A DNA stretch of 64,000 nucleotides from Sindora glabra (GCA_020226215.1 CM035230.1:20565883-20629882); one strand, 5' to 3'; shown: positions 24,285-36,747, counted from the stretch's first letter. Notes: generated by a model not told the origin, from the letters alone. Translations and numbers: made by a program.

Positions 24285-24321
24285 ATTATAACCATCATCT
24301 AAAAGCATATAAATAAATAGT

Positions 24322-24412
24322 TAACTTGTAATAAATATCTACCACACAATAACTTATGATAAATATTTACTAACTTATAATAAATATTTACTAACTTGTA
24401 ATAAATATTTAC
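24322..24412. repeat. short tandem repeat, 21-base unit, about 4 copies
   Basis: TAACTTGTAATAAATATTTAC and near variants follow one another directly, the first copies being less regular. The units are contiguous with no spacers. Confidence 0.75.
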
Positions 24413-25279
24413 AACATCAATTTTTATTTGATGACCTATACATATTCATTTTTATTTTACTTACAAATTTCTTTTTCACTTCATCTTTTGTTTAAATGGA
24501 ATAAAAGGAAAAAGCATCCATTTTTACTACATATTTAGAATAGTTTTGATTTTTATGATCATGAGCATCTCATTAAACAATAGTTATCCTCTATCCTCAA
24601 ATAGTTTAGGTGGCAAAAGATATCTACAATTTTGATATGATTGGCATGTCATAAAATTTGCAACTTTTCCAAAAGTGCAACATCAATGGATGTGTTGTTC
24701 CTATATTTCACCCAATATTGCAAAGAATATATGACTAATGTCTGCATAATCTTGTGAAGTGTAACTCCTTTACTTATTAACGCCTTATTCCTCATTTAAT
24801 AGATAATTATTGCATATTAATTTGCCATCTACTCCAAACTACTTCAGGCTATCTCACAATACCACAAATTTCTGGATCTCAAACGCTTTAGGCAAGGGTC
24901 ATGTAATTATACAACAAGTTCAATTTACAAAATATACATCCATCACTTGCAAAATTACTAACTATACAATCATTTTTTTATACAAATTCAAAATCTCATT
25001 GTCCCTTATCATGAGAGCCTTTGGAAGCATCACCTGGAATGGTTAGTAACAATACAGAAAAAAACATGAGAAACAAGTTTCCCAGTAGCTAGCTATTGCC
25101 ATAAAAACATATCAAGCCATTCCAGATCCTTAAGCAAATAAAACATACGTTTCGAAATCAAGTAATCATTTATCATCATATTCAATACCATACCATTGTA
25201 AGAAATATGCATTGCACACAGCAATCATCAAGCCCATTCAAGGACTTATCTCAATAGATGGCCATCTCAAACAATCGTA

Positions 25280-25480
25280 CCTAGGCCTCACACAGCATCA
25301 CGCTGTCTTCCCGGGGTGAATTCGAGCCCAAAGGCCTAACACAGTATCACACTGTCTTCCCGAGGGGTCTAGCCATAGGTACCGCACACAGCAATTTCAT
25401 TATCATCCCGGGGAACACTCAGGCCATAGGCCTCATATACAGCATTTCACTGTCTTCCCGGGATGCGCACACAGCTATTT
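25280..25480 (-). repeat. degenerate direct repeats around ACAGCAT-type mini-palindromes
   Basis: Four blocks recur on the plus strand: CACACAGCATCACGCTGTCT with TCCCGGGG, ACACAGTATCACACTGTC with TCCCGAGG, CACACAGCAATTTCATTATC with CCCGGGG, and ATACAGCATTTCACTGTC with TCCCGGGA. Each has an ACAG/CTGT palindrome next to a CCCGGG-like motif, spaced about 45-70 bases. The single counterpart at 62761-62812 suggests local amplification in this copy. Confidence 0.7.
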
Positions 25481-25866
25481 CATACACATTCCATACAATG
25501 GCATAATATACAGAAAAACATATAAATAGAAAACAGAGCTTAAGGATAAAGCTAGCTACCTTTCACAAGCTTCCAATGTGATGTTCCCTTTGCCCTCACT
25601 TAATAACTTCTTTACAATTCCCCTTGCCTTTCCAAGTGGTCACTTCTTAGTCTATACAAATACACACCATAGTTCTTATTAGAACATCATCATTTTCCTT
25701 AAACCTCATATATTCTTTACTTCCTCCACTTAAGTAAATGCACACTTAGATGCTCTATATCTTGTTTTCAAGCCTTGAAATGACACATATGAACATTAGA
25801 AAAGGATCCAAAGGCAAAACCATGCAAATCCTGAAGAAATCAAGCCAAAAAGTTCACTTGACAAAG

Positions 25867-26106
25867 AACACGGGGGTCCCAAACCCCGTGTTCAGGGCCG
25901 TGTTTCTCACTGGATGGATTCGAGGCTTCACCAACTCATTCAGAGAAGAACACGGGGGTGAACACAGGCCGTGTTCTACCCCGTGTACATTACTGCCCAT
26001 CAGTCCTGAGATAAACACGGGGGAGTGTTGCACCCCGTGCAGTACACTGATCAGCTTCGACGAGGAACACGGGGTACAACACAGGTCGTGTTCTACCCCG
26101 TGTACC
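25867..26106. repeat. four GC-rich CCGTGTT palindrome modules inside the LTR
   Basis: Modules lie at about 25867-25904, 25948-25987, 26013-26040 and 26065-26106. Each pairs AACACGGGG-type and CCCCGTGTT-type arms; several enclose a second AACAC.GG.CGTGTT core. They are far richer in CG than the surrounding DNA. Open frames across them (129, 91 and 85 residues) are by-products of the palindromes in both strands and show no domain. The counterpart is at 62121-62360. Confidence 0.8.
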
Positions 26107-27269
26107 TTGCTGATCCTCCGAAAACACATTAAACACTAAAACTCCTTCTTTCCTTCTTTTCCATATTATGGTTTTTAGCTTCTCAAAAGGGAAAAAATGC
26201 ACACAAACACTTTCACAACTCAAAGTTTCATCTTCCATAAGCTTCATATTTCATGAAAATTATTCTAACTTCATCAATCTAACCAAGTTCTAAAACATAT
26301 CATGCCAATACTATACATGCACCATTATACCTCTAAAACCCAAGTGTGTTCATCATGTTTCTTGTTATTTTTACACCAAACCAAAGCCATAGATTAACAT
26401 AGCAACATCCAAAACACCATTAAACATATTCAAATCATCCTAAACTCCATGTTTAATCATCCTCAACCCCACCAACCTCCAAGATTTCAAGAAACCAAGA
26501 AGAGTACATTAAAGAGCTCTTAGAGGAGAACATTTTTACCTCTTGGTGCAACTTGAAAATCCTCACTTGGAGCTCCCCAAACTTAATCAAACTTGAGCTT
26601 TTCCTCAATCTAAGCACATCAATGGATAGAGCTTGAGAAGAAGAACAACTTTCCCTTCTACACCTTAGCTTGAATCTAAGTATTTTTGGGTGAAAAAGCT
26701 AAGAGAAACTTTCTCTCTCTTCCTTCTCTCTCTCTCTCACACTTCCAAGCTTGCTTTCATGGAGTTGCTGCAGCTTTTTGGAGAAATGGAGAAGAGGGTA
26801 GGGTTTTCATGAAGCTTCTAGGGGTATTTTGGTCATTTTTGAGATTTCCAAGGGTATTTTAGTCCTTTTTCACCAAAAGTAAGGCTATTCTTACCATTAT
26901 TTTTCTAACAATGACACTTGTCATGAATCCATTGGTCACACTAATTAAAATCACATATTGCACCCCAAATTCTTGGTTATTTGTATTAAATCCCATATCC
27001 TTAATTATTTACACTTTAACCACACTCGATTTTAAACTTTTGCAATTTAGTCCATAAGGTTTCTGTCGAATTAAAATTCCTTACACTGTCAGATTTAAAC
27101 AACTCCCCATTTTCCTACTATCCTTTTTCCTTCAAAATTTCGTTTACCTTACGCTTAATTCCTTTCAACTTGAGATTCACCCACCAAGCTAATTCAATCA
27201 TGCTCTTCGTTTCTACAGCCTCAGAATTTAGAGATTCAGATAATAGAATTAAAAATTCAAGACATTACA

Positions 27270-30200
27270 TGAAGCACTTTAACATAATAAAAACATATTA
27301 AATCTCTTTTCAACATGAAAAAAACATTATATTGTAAATTATAATAATTTTAATTTAGGTCACATAATAATTTTATTGTAAACTAAATTAATGATTTAAT
27401 GTTATTCTTATGTAGATCATTATTAGAAAAATGTCAAGATACAATTGTGTAAAAAAGTTATCTTAAACTACATTAGTTATTTATTAAAAATTGATGTGTC
27501 TTTTAAATACCATGTTAGTTAAAAAAATCAACACCTAAAAGTGTACCAATGGCAATCATAGTGATAGTTCATCAATAGTTTACATAATGTTTAGTGATTT
27601 GCTATAGGCTTAAACATTAACATTCATTGTCATTGAGGTGCTTAATTATTTCATTTACTATGAGCCTTTAACACTCCCTATGTCTCAATGGAAGAATTGG
27701 CATGTTGCTTGCTCTATGTGTTTTGTCACACTTTGATACATAAAGTAAGAAACGTGCCTTTTTTCATGCTGGAAAATAGGAATACATAGAGGCTAATAGA
27801 AAATTAAGCAATCAAACACCTCAAGATTAATGGATACAAAATTCATAAAATCAAGCATCTCAGAAGCCATTTATCCATATAAAGGAATTGCGAGTAGAGG
27901 ATGACCACTTTTCCTTTTAAATTATATATGGATGTCATATATTTATTGTAAATGAAAAGTCTATTATTCATATAGTGATATGGAAATAAATAAAATAGAA
28001 GAACATACTTTCATGATAGATTCTCTCCTTTTTCATTTGTTTTATTTACATTCAATTTGTTGTTATTCTCTTTAATTGCATAATAAAATGGAAAATTTTT
28101 AATGTTACGCATTTGACTTAAAGTAAGTTGTGTTTTAAATACTATATATATGTGTGTGTGTGTATGATGTATATGTAAATTATAAATTCTAATGCATATG
28201 ATGTGTATAATTAAATCAATTTTATTTTAATATTATTGTATCTATCAATTTTGAAATAATAACATTTTTCTAAGTAGTTAAAGCATTAATAAATTGGTAA
28301 AAAGGTATTCCATGTTGATTTTATTATACAATTAATGTAGAAAAGTAAAGCCATAATTAATCTTAAGGCACTAGTTTTATTTTATAATTGGCATGGAATA
28401 TTGAATAACATCATTTTTTTCTCTTTAAAACTTATGAAGACATAGGTAGGAGTTAAATTTGGAAGCTTATCCTAAGTACTAAATTGCAAATATATATTAC
28501 AGATAGTGTCTTATGGGGTGATCAACCAATTGATTTCCTTTTTTAAGCAAGAGTTCATTTCAATTTCTTCACATAAAAGATCATATTTGCTCAAGTTTAA
28601 CTATTTGTTTACACTTGTTAGTAGATTCATCTCAACGTTAAGGTCTAATCTCTTTTAAACCTAATTAAGAACATCTATGAGTTATATATTGTGTTGATTT
28701 GTTTAGATTCTTTTTTTATTTCATTATTTAAAGTTTTGGTTAATGTGGGTTACTTGATGAAAAAATGATGAATTTCTTCCTTACAAAAGTAAATTAATGA
28801 GTATTTTTATAGAAAAGGCAAAGACGTCATAAGCAATCTAAATAATAAATAATACCACCCAAATTTAATGGCATATGCCCAGTAATAATTTTCCTTTGTA
28901 GAGAAGCTTATTACATTAATGTTTCACCTAGGTCATTAATTCTTACATCCTTGTACCCTTGTTTAACAATAACAGGATTTACAAGTATTTCTATCAATGG
29001 CCATGCCACTGTCAGAAGACAATATAAGTGTCTTCTCAGCATTTAAATGTATTAGGTTTATTTGTTTATATTTTTATTTTTTAGTTTTTTATTTTTAAAA
29101 TAACTTTGTTAAATAGAATTTGAAAATAGCTTTTAAAAACAATCAAAATAAAAAATTTTTTGGCAAGTTATTTTCAAAACAATATTGAATTATAATAATT
29201 CCATTAATAAAGTTTGTTTTGAAAATAAAAAAACAAGATCAAATCAATGTTATTCTTACTTTCTTGTTTTTTGAAACATATAATTTAAAAACAATTCTTG
29301 AAAATAAAAGGGGAAAACATTAGCCAAACAAATTCTTTTTTTCTTTTATTTTTAAAAATTAAAAACCATTTATAAAAACTTAAACTATACACACTTATTA
29401 TTTCCAGTTCTTGAAACTTTATTGCATTATATGTCTTCTATTATTCGATCTCAAATAAATGTATCAATGTTCATATTTTTCTAGTTTATTGTATTTGAGA
29501 TATTAATTTTGATCATATAAATATTAAGATAAAGCTTGAATAATAGTATTATTGCCTATATTGTAATATGAGTTATTGGAATCTATAATTAGGTTATTTA
29601 GTAATATGAGTTGTTAAATTTTGTGATTAGGTTTGAATACTACTCTAGGAATTATAGAATTTAGGAAAATTCTTGATGATTAGAAAAACTTGTAAATAAC
29701 ACCAGTTATTATAAAAAGAAATTGACATCTTAATAATTGATTATCATGTCAATTATTAAATTAAACTTAACATCATATTTGAATTATTAAACATTATACT
29801 ACAACTAAACACGTCGATTTTATTATAAATACACTAACATTGTTACATATATTGAAAATAAAATTTGAGATATTGAATGTATTAGATTTACAACAACACT
29901 TGCATATATGTTGGGTAGGAATCGATGTCAAAACCTTAAAAAAATCAATCTTAAAGGATAATTTTGTAGTAATGCAACATCTATTCAGATGTTATGATAT
30001 TTTTAAAATTATTAGAAAACCTAAAACATTAATTTTTTACTTAACCATCATTAAAATATATAACATTTAAAAGTTATTAGGGGAATGATGATATTTAAGA
30101 TATTGGTTTCAAAATTAACTAGCGTATCAAGGTATTTTAAAAATATGGTAAGAACCTTAAATGTGATGATATTTTTGCATTATAAATAAAGCAAATATTA

Positions 30201-30548
30201 TATGTTTCCTCATTATTATTTTTGTTCTTCCTTTTATTTATTTTTAAACTCAATCTCTATTTTTTAATCCAACTCCTATAGAACACTAAATCTCACTTTG
30301 CCTTCCACTACAGGCTAGTAAGTTATTAATATTCCTTCAACTAACACTAAGTATAAAGCAAATGCCTTACTCCAAGCCACTAATTCAAAATGTAAGAGGT
30401 CTTGTTTCTATTTCTCAAATATTCATTTTTTTCAATTTTCAATTTTTTTACAAATTTTTAAGAGATTTTTTTACTTCCTTCATATAACATTTGAGGTTAT
30501 ATTTGACTTTTAGATGTTTATTATAAATTTTATAAAACATTGTAGCAA
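27270..30548. other. CACTA-like debris with fold-back, unidentified peptide relic and array
   Basis: The left part (27270-27900) is similar to 44500-44780 and includes a fold-back at 27634-27825. The middle (28900-29660) is similar to 15990-16340. The stretch 28922-29009 read on the minus strand gives VIVKQGYKDVRINDLGE, of unknown family. The right part (29810-30150) repeats the unit seen at 21085-21580. A TA/TG microsatellite is at about 28143-28176. I find no terminal repeats delimiting an element and no intact gene. Confidence 0.45.
27634..27825. repeat. fold-back (inverted repeat) segment, about 190 bp
   Basis: TTGAGGTGCTTAATTATT at the left and AATTAAGCAATCAAACACCTC at the right are imperfect complements. 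The related segment at 44574-44763 has the same arms and size. It could be a MITE-like element or an internal hairpin of the larger CACTA-like repeat. Confidence 0.5.
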
Positions 30549-30553
30549 ATATC

Positions 30554-31997
30554 TGCTGGAAATCGCGCATCATACATGCACAGCAGAATAAAATTTTTGC
30601 ACGATTTCCACCAAGGATCCATGCGAATTTAGAACGTCATAGATTAGGGATTAGGGTTTATACCTTTCGGCAAAATTCTTCTGACCGCTGCAGCAAATCC
30701 GATCTACTTCCAAATCACGAACCGGAATGGAAACCAGTAAATTAGATCACCAGTACAACATTTTGTGGCTGCACCTCTGTGGTATCCACACGAACCCGTG
30801 AATCACCGATGAATGTCTGCTACACACACTGGTTGGAATTGATCTCCTTAGACCTCGTAGTGCTAGCTACGCCTCTTCAGAGATTTTGGTCAAGGAGAGT
30901 GGCTAGGGTTTTTCTATGCTTTTACTTGGGGTGCGTGAAGAATAATAGTAATCCTATTATTACCCAATAAGCCTATTTAAATAGGTGCATAGAAAAACCT
31001 AACCTATTTGGGCCTTATTCCATTGTATAGTTATAGGCTTACTATTGGGCCTTATAATTATAACATGAATTCCCAAATATTAAGCCCAAATAATTTGGTC
31101 CATTAATTCCAAATTCACTAAGCTCTAAGTGTGCGACCCTACAGGCTCTCATTACGTTGGCAATGACCATTAATCATATTAATGATCATAAACAAAGATT
31201 GGTGTCTAGCAACACATCATTGTTACCCAAGTAATGAGAAAGTAGGTGATTTGACTAAACCTTTACACGTGATCATCACTTATGTCCTTTTGTCCTATAC
31301 ATCTAGATTGAGCACGAGACATGGACCGTGTCATTCCCGTATAGCCCAATCTTAAGGTTTCTTGACTCCTAAGTAAGCTGACTGAAACAAATGTAATTGA
31401 CATCTCATGTCAATTCATCTGAGCATGGCCATGCATTTTCTCAACTTTACTTAATCAAGGGGCCCATAGATGTTACTCCTGTTATATAGGAGGGACAAAT
31501 CCCATCTTGATCACACAAATCCCTCCGCATGATATGTGACATATCCAATATCTACCCTTGCATTCACTTAACCATTAGTGACATAGAATAGTATCAAAAT
31601 ATGAAACTCACATGTAGGGAACCTTGGTGATCTCAGGTCAAAGGACCATATTAATAATGATCACTACGAACCACTTATGATACTCATATAACGATCCATG
31701 TAGTGTTCTTAATATGGGTCGGTCCAGTATACAAGTTCTCTAACTTGTACTCATGTGTAAACTTAATATCCCATATAAGTTTTCACACATGCTAGTCTTA
31801 ACATATCAAAGCAACCTAATCCACAATGATATATGACTAGGGACATTTAAGAATACAATTATTCTAAGGTTATTATTATAATTAAATATATTACGCAGAC
31901 AATATATATAAATATAATAATTGGAATTGCCATTAAAATAACATGATTCAAAATTACAATCACCAATATGATTGGTTTTAGGGCATATACACTAACA
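30554..31997 (-). mobile_element. solo LTR, small family, copy 3 (type A end)
   Basis: The 1444 bp unit begins TGCTGGAAATCG and ends ACACTAACA. A perfect 5-bp duplication, ATATC, flanks it at 30549-30553 and 31998-32002. It is closely similar to copy 1 over its whole length, including the type A end. The 14-base TATA palindrome is at 30972-30985. No internal region. Sense strand is inferred as minus from that box and the leader-like sequence after it. Confidence 0.92.
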
Positions 31998-32002
31998 ATA
32001 TC

Positions 32003-32357
32003 AAAGCCAGCCAAACAATGATTAGAGATAGAGAAAAAGTAACAAAAATCCATAAGAACAATCATTTTTCACAAATCAATGGGAGGCAAAATTTGTAGAT
32101 AGATAAATCTCAAAGGTTAAATGAAATCAGCATAGGTCCTATCTAGCAATTAACTAATTACATTAGTAATGAGCTAATTCAATTATATATTAGTTGATAA
32201 TTGATTATATTAGCTTATTTACCTATTTGAGAACATTCGTTATTTTAATAAAGATGTTTAATAAAATTAGATCTTTATTATTAGCAATTTACATGTAAAA
32301 CAACATATATGAATATATATATTATTTATATATTATGATAATTTTACCATTTTCATG

Positions 32358-32405
<48 letters not shown>

Positions 32406-33565
32406 ATTCTTCATCATCACATTTTTTAAAAGAATATGACTTGATAAAAAATAAATTTTTTTTTATAAAATTTTGTATCTTGAATGATCCTTTTTTAAGC
32501 AATATTTTAAAAGTTGGATTGAATGACAAATTGAAAAATTTGTTATGTATGTGTGTATTATATCTGTGTATAAGTTAATGTTAATAACTTTTTCTTTTAA
32601 TGGAAAAAGAATTTAAATTTAGTAAATAATTTTATAACATAATATTTAACATCTTATAATATTGATTTTTTAATGGATCTTAATTTGATTATGTAAATTT
32701 AACTAATAGAAGGTTAAATGAACTATTACATTCTAATAGATTTAAATTGGTATAAATATAATTAAAAAATGTTTAATAGTCAAGTGGTTATACTTTCTTT
32801 CATAAATCTTAAGGTATGGGGTTTAACTTCCCTTTTTGACATTTTAAGCAAAATAATAAATATACATTTATACAAGTTAAGGGTAGTTTTATCTTTTTTT
32901 CATATATTTTATGAATTAACTGATTGGAGATCATAAGTTTGCCAACTTTTTTATTTTGGTTAATTAAGGGTCAATTAACTGATTAAATAAACTATTTACC
33001 AAACATTTAAAATAACTATTTAACTTAGTCAATCAACCAAAGGACCTGAAATATGCTAAAAGTTTATAACTTAACTATTTCCTAAATGCCCGCATAAATT
33101 TGTCCCACAAATTAATCAAAAGTAAAGTTATGGCCTTTTAGAGGTTTCTAACTCAAAATACACATTTTGGTGATACATTTATACAAGTTAGAGAATAGCT
33201 TTGTCTTTTTACATATATCTTATGAACTAGATGATTAGAAATCATAAGTTTGCTAACTTTTTCATTTTAGTTAATTGAGAGCTAATTAACTAATCAAATA
33301 AGTTGTTTATCAAGAACCTAAAATAATTATTTAACTTGGTTAATTAATTAAAGATTCTTAAATAAGCTAAAAGTTTATGAATTAGCTATCTCCCAAACAC
33401 CCTTATAAAATTTGCCCCTAATAGATAATAGAAAGCAAAGTTATGGCCTTTTAGGGTTATTAGCTCAAAATACACATTTTGGTGAAATGTTCAATTTATT
33501 CAATTTTGATTGTAAATAGCCAACAAGTAAAGTCTAGTGTGGTTCCACCTTACATGGATAGCATG
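32003..33565. repeat. dispersed repeat with TA microsatellite and 312-bp tandem units
   Basis: A pure TA run lies at 32360-32396. The segment from 32340 to about 33100 is collinear with 56730-57460 in the same orientation (shared GTATGGGGTTTAACTTC-like and ATTTATACAAGTTA blocks). A unit starting ACATTTATACAAGTTA at 32863 repeats at 33175 (period 312), ending with CAAAATACACATTTTGG in both. A third, partial unit lies at about 35390-35660, beyond the LTR at 33566. No gene. Confidence 0.7.
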
Positions 33566-35096
33566 TGATAAAAAAAATTTACTATTTTATTTTTTCCTAT
33601 TTTATATCTTTTAGGTGTTATATTTACTTAATTTTATTGATTAGGCCTTATTGAATTAATTTTACAATATTGTGAATTTATTTAGTAAATGCTATATTTT
33701 GATACTATTTCTATTTTTCAGTCATATTTAGAGCTTTCGATGTCAGATTGAGGTAAACATTATATTATTGGAAAGCTTAAAGAGAGAATTACATCTTTTA
33801 TGTTTTGGCTTAAGCCTAGTTCTAGTGTTTTGGAGATCATATGTGGTTAAGAAATTGAAGCTATGTCTTTATCCTAACTAAGCCCACCTTGGTTTTTAGG
33901 CCATAATTGGAGCTGCAAAAGTCAAATTAATTGAAACCAATGCCCAAATTCTCACAAGACATAGGCCTACAAGTTTCATGTTTATGAGTTTTCCAAATTA
34001 CATGGATTTCATGGTTTTATACTAGCTGGAATATAGACTTGTTGGAATTAACTGCTAAAACTATTAAAGTTAATTATCTTGTTAAAAATAAGCCTGGACT
34101 TCTAAAAATTAGGAAGATCCCATATTTGCAATCTAAAGAGGCATAGAAGTTAGGTCCATTGCGGTTTTAGCTTAATTAGATAAAATTAATAAGGAAAAGA
34201 CTCATTAGACTTTAGACCTTACATAGACTCAATAGCATAGCTTTTCTTTCTTCTTTTGTTTTCAAACCATGGAAGGCTAAAGACTCTTGGTTGATTCAAG
34301 GATTGTGAGATCTTCCCTTCAAAGATTATGAGATCTTGATTAGTAATGTTGATTTCTTCTTATTGGTCTTCCTCTTTCTTCAATTGTTTATGTTGAATTA
34401 TTGAAATTGCTTATGTTAAGTGCTGATTTGATATAATTAGTACTTAATTTCATGATTTCTACTTTTTTGCTATTTTAATGTGAAATTATGGTTGACTAAT
34501 CATGGTTTTGCACTTTAGGACATAGAGTTAGGGGATTGCTTCAGTGTTATCTAATTTAATTTCTTAAATTAACTAAATTCTATCTTTATGTTAATTTCGA
34601 TCTAGTTTAGGGATTATAGCAGTTGCTTAATTCAACTACAAATCTTAATTGACCAAACTTTATATGGTACTATAGCGTAGGCTTCATAGATTATTGCAGG
34701 GGTTTTGGGTAATCTAAGGTTAAAAAGTCAATTGGAACAATCAAATGTTTGTTTATTTCATTAGATTACTTTCTATTTACTTTCTACTTATTGCTTTTGA
34801 TTTTAGTTATTAACATTGCTTTAATTTTGTATCAACCCCTCCAATTCTGGAATTTATGTCTTCCATTTTGTTATTGCATAATTATATATACACCATAAAG
34901 CAAATTGCATAGTGCATTCTATTTCTATATAGCATTCTATTTTATTGCATTTGCATTCTATTTTTATTAGTTCCTTTCATTTTTATTGTATTAAAAAGTA
35001 AAAAATTGTATATATATTGTTAGGAAATCATTTAGAAAATCAAAGGATCACTAGGAGCACGACCTCATTGTGCTACTAAACTACATTACATTTTCA
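33566..35096 (+). mobile_element. Ty3/gypsy-family LTR (copy b)
   Basis: It runs from TGATAAAAAAAATTT to ACATTTTCA, 1531 bp, collinear with copies a, c and d, including the ATTGCAGGGGTTTTGGG block near 34694 and GGATCACTAGGAGCACGACC near 35046. Upstream, AAAGTCTAGTGTGG (33527-33540) looks like part of the sequence that precedes the polypurine tract in this family. It is separated from the LTR by about 25 bases of other sequence. It sits between the second and third unit of the 312-bp tandem repeat. No target duplication was found. Confidence 0.75.
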
Positions 35097-36747
35097 ACAA
35101 CTAGCATACAATAGATTGAGGATTGATAGGGCTTAAACCTAATCAAAGGAAAGGAATTGAAAGAGAAAAAATTATGTATGCTAAGGCATAAGGTTTTGTA
35201 TTGGCACTTTCATATGGGCTAATAAAGAGCCCCAAAGAAAGCCAGTAAGAGAAATAGGAAAGAAGGTAAAGTGAAAATTAACACTTTTAAAGGGATAATA
35301 AAATTCTTGTTCATAAACACTTACTTGCTAAGGACATTAATATAACATCAAAATTGCATGAGATAGGCATATAAACCTAAAACAATTGATCATTTTAAGG
35401 ATTCCCCACCTTTTTTCATTTTAACTAATTTAGGACCAATTAATTAATTAAATAAATTGTGTAAAATATTGAAAATAACTATTTAACTTAGTTAATCAAT
35501 TAGAGGCCCCTAAATTAACTAAAAGCTAATGAATCAATTATTTATCAAACACCTTCATAGATTTTCCCTAAATAGACAATCAAGAATGAAGTTATGACCT
35601 TTCAATTTTTTAGCTCAAAATACATGTTTTGGTGCGACGTTAAGTCTATTTAATTTCAATTGTAAATATTCTAGTAGAAAAGTGAAAAATTACATAAAAA
35701 ATTATGCAAACATTTCACATTAGTTTTTTTAATAAAAAATAATGTGAAATGTAATAAAAAAACATTTCATAAAGAAATGATGTTAAATTTTAGTAAAAAA
35801 TTAACATATTAATCATTTTTTACCTTAGTTATATAATCAATGTTATTGATGAATATGTAGCAATGCTCAATTAGACATCAATTGAAAATCAAAGTGTAAG
35901 TCACCAAACACTTGATGTAATAACCATTTTTCACATTGATTATAAAATTGACATCATTAACTAATATACAATGATGATTGAAAACTGACATGTAAATTAC
36001 TAAATACCTAATACCAATAAACTATTTAGTAGTATTATGTGAAAAGTGTTACAAAATTTTCTTGTGAAAGCCTCTCGTTCATCAAATCCTTATATTAGTT
36101 GTATTTTATAACATCCTTATGCCATATAAGAAAAAGAACAAACATCAAGAACAATCAAGCATGGATGCTAAAAAAATAAATAATGAAAAAAAAGTATCAA
36201 CTAAACCCCAAGAACCTAAAAAGATTTAGATGCCTAAGAAAATTCAACCTTTATTATAAGTGTGTCTTAAATCCATAATTATGAAAGATATTTGGTTTCA
36301 AATTATTAGTTGTTCAAGACACATCACCAGAGATTAAAGCAAGTTTTCTTTTCTCAAGCTTATCAACAGTGGCTACATGATTCTCAAAGACATCACTCAA
36401 TGCAAGATTATCAATGTAGATAAGATAGGTATGAGACTTACTTCTACTGATAATGTTAGTTTGGTCTATAATTTCAAGCATAATCTTCTTAATATAAACA
36501 ACTTTATGATAAAAGCTATAAAGTAAATTTTGAATGTTCACATTACTTTACTCAAGACAAAAATGAAAAAAAAATTACTTTATTGGAAAAAGAATTGATA
36601 ATGTTTATGTATAAAATATGCAAGATATCTTGACAAATTCTTTAAAATGTCTTGCATCAAAAAATGACAAAAGTTAGCTATGGCAGAGAAGACTTAGCTA
36701 AGTAAATATGAATCTTATTTAAAATATTTCCAAGAAACACCTTGAAT
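35097..36747. other. CACTA-like debris with third tandem unit and inverted repeat
   Basis: The stretch 35390-35660 is a diverged third unit of the 312-bp repeat. A perfect 13-base inverted repeat, ACATTTCACATTA/TAATGTGAAATGT, lies at 35710-35722/35740-35752. A block of about 115 bp (AATCAATGTTATTGATGAAT to GTAAGTCACCAAACAC) repeats in weaker form at about 35932-36010. No coding domain is recognised in the frames present, including the 75-residue one at 36314-36541. Confidence 0.5.

Larger units (their letters stand above)
23590..25045. other. unassigned AT-rich segment with small repeats and a hairpin
   Basis: A short open frame at 23744-23947 contains an internal duplication (KGLRI appears twice). 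A 36-base string, CACCATTTTTCTTCAAAG-like, is duplicated at about 23981 and 24063. A perfect 12-base inverted repeat (AAAAATAGCCAA and its complement, 24256-24267/24273-24284) and a 21-base tandem repeat follow. I recognise no protein. A 78-residue frame near the right end has no known motif. Confidence 0.45.
25046..27269 (-). mobile_element. long LTR of a Tekay/Del-like Ty3/gypsy family, minus strand
   Basis: Read on the minus strand it begins TGTAATGTCTTGAATTT at 27269 and is collinear with the plus-strand LTR at 60905-62832: TCTGAGGCTGTAGA near 27225, a leader block with CTCTCTTCC near 26720, GC-rich palindromes at 25867-26106, and GCTAGCTTTATCC near 25550. The 3' (left) border is uncertain; the expected GGGTCATGACA end was not found, so the copy may be truncated. 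No internal sequence is attached at either side. On the minus strand AGAG followed by GTAAAAATG near 26540 matches a splice-donor-like position in the relatives. Confidence 0.75.

Noticed and set aside
24322..24412. CRISPR-like repeat array
   Set aside because: The units are contiguous with no unique spacers, and the setting is a plant nuclear genome.
24810..25046. 78-residue frame that might be a lectin-like or receptor fragment
   Set aside because: No conserved motif could be identified and no continuation exists in neighbouring frames.
25750..26247. Open frames of 129, 91 and 85 residues on both strands
   Set aside because: They arise from CG-rich palindromes inside a non-coding LTR, overlap each other on opposite strands, and have a disrupted counterpart at 62098-62370. 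No domain or signal peptide was found.
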